The position numbers and the translations under genes are program-made. A stretch of DNA of 28,001 bases from a virus. The first letter of the stretch is position 1, and every line of letters begins with the position of its first letter. A model generated the notes under the pieces. That model did no database searches. It saw nothing but the letters and a program-made list of their open reading frames with translations, and was not told the DNA's origin. Of the stretch, positions 9,701 to 18,700 are shown one piece after another. Location: positions 1-28,001 of IMG/VR virus record IMGVR_UViG_3300008107_000960; one strand, 5' to 3'.

Positions 9701-12700
9701 AAATTTATAAAGACGAAACGTACTTAGAACCTACAGATGTTATACAAGGACATGACGGATCAATAACAGTTTGTTTTGGTGATGACAGAGATTTGCTATT
9801 ATTAGAGCTAGAAACAAGGATCTATAATAATTTAAATTCTTTTTATGATAACAGAATCTTTGATGTGATTGATGTTGTTCCAGGAATTTTTAGAAGCAAC
9901 AAAGAGGAATTAGTTCGAGTTAACAAAACTATTGAAGAAGAGTTTTTAAGATGGACTGGACTTTATAACATTGATTATGAAACAAACGAAAATGAAATCT
10001 ATGGTGGTAATTTTAGCTATAATTTTGTAAACTCTGTTGGAGAATTAAATCCAGAATCAGTTTTAAATGGCTCATGGAGAAAGATATATAGGTACTATTT
10101 TGATACAGATAGACCACATTCTCATCCTTGGGAAATGTTGGGATTCAGTATTAAGCCAGATTGGTGGGATACAACATACGGACCAGCACCCTATAGTGCA
10201 GGTAATGATGTTTTGTGGAAAGATTTAGAAGACGGTTACATTAGAGATGGCAATAGAAAAGGTTATGATAGTAGATATAAAAGAATAGGTCTATCCAACA
10301 TATTGCCTGTTGATTCTTACGGAAACCTAAAAGATCCATTTGATGTAAATGTTGTTAAGTACTTTGATTTTTCTCAAAGATACCAACAATGGAAGTTTGG
10401 TGATATGGGTCCTGCTGAGAGTTCTTGGAGAAGGAGTCATTTATATCCGTTTGCTATTCAAGTAGCTATGGCATTGAATCTTCCTGCAAAGTATCTAACA
10501 CTGTGTTTTGATACTTCTAGGAATACTTTTAATAACGCCAATCAAACAATATATAAAGACACAAATCAAAGGATATCTCCTAAAGATTTAAAAATTTATT
10601 CAGACTTTAACAAAGGATTTGTTTTTGCAACAGGCTATTCTCCTTATATAGTAGAATATCTAAGATTAAAAAATACTTCTCCTTCTACAACATTAAAAAA
10701 TTATATTAACAATATTAAATCTAATTTAATGTATAAGCTAGGAGGATTTGCCAGCAAAGACAAATTCAATGTAGCATTAGAAACTGTTACTAGTTACAAA
10801 ACAGTAGATAAAGTTTTTGTACCACAGGAAAATTATCAATTATTTTTATCTACTGGCAATCCTATTAAAACACTTTCAATGTCAGGAATAATTGTTGAAA
10901 GGGGTACAACTGGATTCGTTATTAAGGGTTATGATAATGTTAATCCTTATTTTAAAATTAATAAAGCAATTACCGCACCAAATGATCCAGTTATCACAGT
11001 AGGAGGAACAACTGAATCCTTTATATATTGGGCACCAAATGCAAATATTACTGGAGGAAGCATAGTATCAGTTGGACAAAAGTATTATAGAGCAGTGTCA
11101 ACTCATTTGACTAAAGAGTCTTTTGATCCAGCTTTATATTATCCTCTTCCATATCTTCCAACAATTGGTGGAATTGATGCAACTGTTCCATCAAATTTTG
11201 AAGATACTATTACGTTAATTCCTTACGGAACTATTTTAAAATCTTCTCAAGAGGTGTTTAATTTTATTCTAGGATACGGCAGCTATTTAGAATCTGAAGG
11301 ATTTATTTTTGATAAAATCCTATCTGAGTTAGAAGTTGTTGCAGATTGGAAGTTGGCCGGAAAAGAATTCTTATTTTGGAGTGTTCAAAATTGGGCTAAT
11401 AATAGCGTTATTAGTTTAGCACCTTTTGCAGACACCGTAAAGTTTTATAGTGAAAAGTCAGTTGTAGAAGATATAAATGATTTATTTTATGACTATTCAT
11501 TATTGAAATCAGACGGAAGTGCGATAGATAAAAACAGAATCAACATTGTTAGAGAGGATAACACTTTCTTAATTGATACATCTAAAATTTCTAATGATGG
11601 AATATATTTTGTAAAAATCAACCTAGTACAAAAGGAACATATTGTTGTCTTTGACAACTTTACTATTTTTAATGATTTGATATATCAACCTTATTCTGGA
11701 TATAGACAAAACAGATTTAAGGTTTCTGGATACATCACTGACAACTGGACTGGTGATTTTTATATCCCAGGATTTGTATATGACAGTGCAAAAATAGAAG
11801 ACTGGCAAGTGAACGTTGATTATAATATTGGTGATGTTGTCAAGTTTCAAACTAGATATTATCAAGCTAATACTAAATTACTTCCTGCAGAAACTTTTAA
11901 CTATGAGAATTGGGCTGAACTTGGGAAAGCTCCTGTAGCACAATTACTTCCTAATTTTGAATATAAAATAACACAGTTTGAAGATTTTTATAGTTTAGAA
12001 AGTGAAAATTTTGACGATAGTCAAAAAAAGTATGCACAAAAATTAATTGGTTATGTTCCTAGAAATTACTTGAACAGCTTAATTGTTGATGAAACAAGTC
12101 AATATAAGTTTTATCAAGGGTTTATTAAAGAAAAAGGAACCGTAGCGCCATTAGAAAAGTTTTCCGTAGCATCTAATCAAGCATTAGGATCACATTTATC
12201 TGTGCAAGAAGAATGGGCGATTAGATTGGGAACGTTTGGTGGTGAGAACACTTATAAAGAAATAGAATTTTCTCTAGATCAAAATAAATTTAATCAAGAT
12301 CCTCAATTGTTTGAATTTGTATACGGTGAAAATGTTATAACTTCGCCTAGAAGCTATCCAGTAGATCAATCAAGTCTGCTAATTAAACCTATTGACTTTA
12401 ATGGTGCGCCTTGGCCAACATTAGACGTTAACAAAAAGAATGGAACTAGTTATCTACAATATCAAAAATTACCAACTGCTGGTTATCCTAGAATTGACGA
12501 TGTTACATTTACTGCCTTATACGAAAATAATATACTTTCTTTAGGTGCAAGCGGCTCTTTACAAGAAGGAGACACCGTTTGGGTTGCAATGGATAAAAAG
12601 GGAGACTGGAGTGTTAAACGATATACTAAATCTAGTTCTAAGATTATCAATTATCAAGTCGACAACGCAAACAATTTAATTCAATTTATAACTGATGTTG

Positions 12701-15700
12701 CACATAATTTAAAATTAAGAGATTTTATTTCAATTGCTAGAATGCCAGATCCTTTGAATGGGGTATATGAAGTTATTGGAATTGACACTCCTAATACTTT
12801 TGTTGTAAGTACAACGTTTAATGATATTCCTGATTCTGAATCTATATTAGACGGATCTCTTTACTATTTCTTAAAAACTCGATTTACTAATTTAGATGAA
12901 TTAGCAAACATACCTGGAATAGCTCGTTGGAAAAATTGTGAATTTGTTTGGATTGATGACGACGGCACAGGCAATTGGTCAGTTTTAGAAAAAGAAAATT
13001 CTTCTATTCCTACCCCACTGCGACCTTATAAAGAAGAAGCCAAGCAATATTTTGGCCAATCAGTAGCTATAGCCCCAGTCACTAATATTTTTGTAGTGTC
13101 TGCAACTAATGTTGAAGGTGGTAGAATTTATGTTTATCGAAGAGAAGTTCTTGGATCAACAGATGTTCAATTAGATCAAAGTTATCTAGTAGAAGAAAAT
13201 GTAAGCGATGTATTATCTGTTCAAACTCTTAAAGATGGAGTAGTAGTTGAGGCAATGCCTAGAAATCATGGCGCTTCAATTGGCATTTGGGAGAATGAAT
13301 CATTATCTTTAAGATATATTGTTACAGGCGCACCTAATGCTTCTGGAGTAAAGTGGATATCATCCGGAGTTACATTTGAGAATGAGCCAATTAAGAAACC
13401 AGTTGATTTTAGCTATCAGTCAAGTGGAATTTTTGATGAAGGGTTAATAAAAATTGTAAAGTATGATGACCTTGGTGCAGAATTTGTAACTGATATTATA
13501 CTAGCAAGCCCTAGTGCAGAAAGAGCATCAAATTTTGGTCATAAAGTAAAGATAGTTGGTAACACTAATCCTTTCATAATGGTGTCTGCACCAGGACAAG
13601 ATTCAAAAACTGGATCAACATTTATATACTACCTAGATAGTAACAAGGATTGGCAAGTTGTATTATTAAACAATCAACCTTTTGACTTTAGATCTAGAAT
13701 TACACAAATTAGTCAAGGATCTGAATTTGGTTGGGATATTGCATCATCCAGTGATGGAAATATTGTAGCAATTTCTGCTCCATCTTATTTGAAAGATCGA
13801 ACACAGGCACATATTGGAGCAGTATTTGTCTTCCAAAAAGATGCTGTAAATTATACATATATCTTAAAACAATCTATATATGCAGATGATTTCATTGAAC
13901 CAGGAGATTTGCTATTAAAGGGTGTATCAAAATCTTACTCTACTGTTGAAATAACACTTGTGTTTGATGCAACAGAATACACATTAACTAGAAATAGAGG
14001 AAATTTTATTCAAGATGGTTTTAGGACTGGTCAAACAGTACAAGTTACTGGATCTAGATTTAATAATTTTGAATTTGTAATTGATGGAATTTCTACAACA
14101 ACATTGACTTTTAAAGCCAATGAACTAATGGCCAATGAAAACGTTACCACACCTATTACAATTATTGGATTAGGTACTGCTAGGAAAGATAGATTTGGTG
14201 ACAAAATTTCAATGACTTCAGATGGTAGTTTGTTATTAATTTCTAGTGACCATTCCTCACAAAATAAACTTGATGCAGGAATGGTATATGCACTTAACAA
14301 AAATACTTCAGGGCAATATGTATTAAATCAAAAAATATCATCTCCATCCGCTGAGCCAGGTGAATTGTTTGGAAATAATATTGAAGTTAGTCCTGATGGA
14401 AAAATTTTACTAGTAACCGCTGCCGGAGGCGATCAAGCCTCAAATATGTATTTTGATTCATATATTGAAAGAATTATAAATGCGCAGGAATTATATGGCT
14501 CTGAATATGTTTTAAATCCAAAGTCTGCATTGAGACCATTAAGAACTACATTTGATAGTGGTAGTACAAGATTTGTTGATAAAGCACAAGATAGCGGTTT
14601 AGTTTATTTGTATCAAAAATTAGGAAATTATTTTGTATTTGGAGAATCATTAGTTAGCGGTGATGCGTCTGATGCAGACGGATACGGAACAGGTCTAGCC
14701 ACAAACGGAAAATACTGTTTAGTGGGTGCTCCAAGATATGAATATAGAGTTGAAGGACAAGATGAAATCAATCCAAATATAACATCAGTGGTTACATATA
14801 GTGATGCAGGTACTGTTGTTTTCTTTGATAATAGTCCTAAAGATGATGGTAATAAAACTACTTGGACTGCGGAGCATGTAGGTGAACTTTGGTTAGATAC
14901 TAGTACATTGAGATATGTATGGTATGAGCAAGGATCTGCAGAATTTAGAATTAACAATTGGGGCAAATTGTTCCCAGGTGCTACTGTTGATGTCTATGAG
15001 TGGGTTAAGAGTGATTATAGACCAAGTGAATGGGCAACTTTGGCTGATACTGAAGATGGATTAGCTCAAGGTATTAGTGGTCAACCAAAAAATCCAGATA
15101 ATACTGTAGTTTCTATTAATCAATATTTTGATCCTATCATTAATGATTTTGTAAACGTGTACTACTTCTGGGTTAGAAATAAAATAACCATTCCAGATTT
15201 GAATTTTAGATCAATTAGTTCTTTTGAATGTTCAAGAATTATAGAAGATCCAAAAACACAAGGGATTAAGTATGCTTCCTTTTTAAGCCCAAGTAGTATT
15301 GCCCTAGCAAATACTAAGAAAGATCTTGATGCTAAAAAGATAAACATTGACATTTATTATAGAGATAGTGACGTTGAAATCAATCGCCATAGTCATTGGC
15401 AGTTGATCAATGAGAATAACAAATATGCTGTTTTAGATCCAATGATCGAACTCAAATTATTTGATAGTTTGGTAGGACAAGATGAATTAGGAAACTCAGT
15501 TCCTGATCCAAGATTGTCTCCAAAGATGCGCTACGGTATTTTAAATAATCCAAGACAAAGCTGGTTTGTTAATAGAGAAAAGGCTCTAAAAACTTTATTA
15601 GTATTTGTTAATAACATTTTACTGAAGAATGATGTAGTAGGTAAAGTTAATTTAGATAATTTGGATGATTATGATGCAGTACCTTTGGAAAGTTACGGCT

Positions 15701-18700
15701 ATTACGATGAAATAGTAGAGTCAAAGGCAGATTTGTCTTCTATTGGAACTGCTGGTAAAATTGCAGGTGAATTAGAAGCAGAAATAATCAATGGAAGATT
15801 AGTCAATGTAAACATTGTTGATTCTGGTGTTGGCTATAAAATTGCTCCAACTGTAGAAATAATTGGAGATGGCACAGGCGCTAGAATACAGACGGCTATT
15901 GATTTGTCTGGTAAAATTGTATCAGTTAAAATATTAAGTCAAGGTATTAATTATACTTCAGCACCAAAATTATTAGTTCGTTCATATTCAGTGCTAGTAA
16001 CATTGGATGAGGAAATTAATAAGTGGGCGATTTATCAATCTATCAACAATATTTTTGAAAGAAAAATAAGCCAAATATATGATGTTAGAAATTATTGGAG
16101 TTTTGTTGATTGGGTGTCTGATGATTACAGCGTTGAAATTCCGCCTAAATTTGTTATCGAGTTTACATCAGATCTAGCAACATCTAATTTTTCTATTGAT
16201 GACACTGTAAAAATTAGAAATACAGGAGATGGAAGAAGTATAGTATTAAGAAAAGTTGAACTAGGAAAGGGCAATTATTTAAGTGACTATGATTTAATTT
16301 ATAGAGAAAGAGGCACTATCCAATTTAGTGAAAAGTTATACAATAAAGCTGTTTCTGGTCTTGGGTTTGACAGTTTTGTTGGTTTTGATCAAAACAGTTT
16401 TGATGAATCAAATGCTACTGAAATAAGAAAAATATTAGTGAGCGTTAAAAACGATATATTTGTTGGAGACTTAGCACAATATTGGAATAAATTTATTTTT
16501 GTTGCTATAAAATACGTTCTAAGTGAACAACTTTTTGTTGATTGGGTTTATAAAACAAGTTTTATCACTCCAATAATTGATGCTGGATTATTAGATCAAA
16601 AAGAAATTTACAGATTTAACGATTTTGCCTATGTTGAAGAATTTGTTAATGAAATTAAACCATATAGATCTAAATTTAGAGAAATTACAACTAATCACCA
16701 AGTTAAGGAAACTATCAATGTTGGTGTGACAGATTTTGATTTGCCTTCTTATATTGATATAAATGGCAATATAACAATACCATCTACTTCTGTTATTGAA
16801 AATGTTTACCCATTCAAATATTGGAATGACAATAAAGGGTTTAGTGTAAAACAAATCAATATAGCCAATCCAGGTAATGGATATCGATTACCTCCTCAAG
16901 TTGTTATCAACCCTGCCCAAGGAGATTCGGGCAGAGGAGCAACTGCTATTGCACGTATTAGTAATGGAAAATTGTCTGAAATTGTAGTTACTAATCCAGG
17001 CACAGGTTACCTATTAACGCCTAACGTGGTTATAGTAGGTGGCGGAAATTATGATACAAATTTTGTACAGGCAAAAGCTAGTGCAGAGTTATTCAATGAC
17101 TATATTAGAACAAGCGAGATTAAATTAAGATTTGATAGGACTTCTGATAAAGGATTGTTTACTGGGCAATTTTATAGTCGCAATTTTACAACTGATGGAA
17201 TTACATTGAATTATGTATTAACTTATCCTGTTGACGACTTTGACGATAACTACCCTGCAATGCAGGATAAAGAAACTATCAAAGTTTTGATTAATGAAGT
17301 GGAAGTTGGGGAAGATGCGTATAGAGTTACGTTTAGAACAGATTTGAGTACGATTATAACTTTCAATGTCGCCTTGCCAGCAAATCAAAATTTGAGAATT
17401 CAATATATTAAGAATTTCTTGTATACTAAGGATATTTTTGAGCAAACTACTGAAAGTTATAAGGACACGTTCCAATTAACTTTCCCACCAGAATTAGATA
17501 ACCAGAAAATTGTTATTACTTCAATTAATGGTATCACGAATGTTGGCTATACGGTTCCTTATTCAGATTACTTAATACAATTAGTGCAGTCTGAAGTGAG
17601 CCATAATAAGTTCATTGGATATATTAAATTTAAAAATGTACCAACTATTGGTTCTATAATAACTGTTCAATATGCAAAAAATATTAATATTCAAAATGCA
17701 GTTGATAGAATTATTACCAGTTATCAACCAACAGTTGGTATGCCTGGTAAGGATATTACTCAATTAATGAAAGGTGTAGAATTTGGCGGTGTACAAGTTC
17801 AAGGATTAAACTTTAGTGTGAGTAGTGGTTGGGATGGACTGCCTTGGTTTACACAAGGTTGGGATACTTTTGTCAATGACTATAAAGATTTATTAGTTAT
17901 TAGTGACGGAGTAACAACCACATACGATTTAGGATATGTCCCCTTACAAGGCGTACAAATAAACTTTTATTTTAATGGTGTTCGTGTTGATGACGAATAT
18001 TTTGGAACTTCTGAGCAAAAAAATAATGATGCCTTGTTTAAAACTATTATTTCTAATGGAACAACTAGTAGGATAACACTACCTGTAATTCCTGCAAATG
18101 GCGTTAAGATTGAAATTAGACAATCTTTAAGTGACGGAGTTACATTGCCAACTGATGATTTTGTTCTTGACACAAGTTTAAGTGGCGGCGATTTCACAAC
18201 AATTAGAGATGCTTTAGAAACTAGATTTAGAACAGCAACTGGGTTACGTCCAGATGATATATCAGTTGATGGAGGACAATTCTTATCAATAGAACACAGC
18301 CCATCAACAGAGGAACTAGTGAAGGGAGAAATTTTTGATACCCTGTCAATGACTGTTTTTAATAGTCCTAGTTCAGGAAGTAATCTAGTTAGAACATATC
18401 AATATCTGTATGATGGAACAAATCCAACATATGAAATTACAGGAAGTGTTGATAGTAATCAATCTATTGATGTATATGTAAATAATTTCTTATTAGACAG
18501 AAGTACTGATTTTACAGTTTCGTCTTTAGGAAATGGTAATTCTTTAGTAACATTAACTACTACTGATTATGGAATAAGTACTGCCAATTTAGTTGACAAA
18601 ATTTCAGTTACTATACAGAATATGTCGATTGGTGGAAGTAACATATTGAATAGAGTAAATTACATTGTTACTTCTTCTGATAGCACTGCTAATTTGATTG

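Noticed and set aside
14031-14966. Minus-strand reading frames of 89 and 112 codons opposite the propeller (14031-14300, 14628-14966)
   Set aside because: They are shadows of the AT-rich coding strand, with no initiation signals and low-complexity translations.
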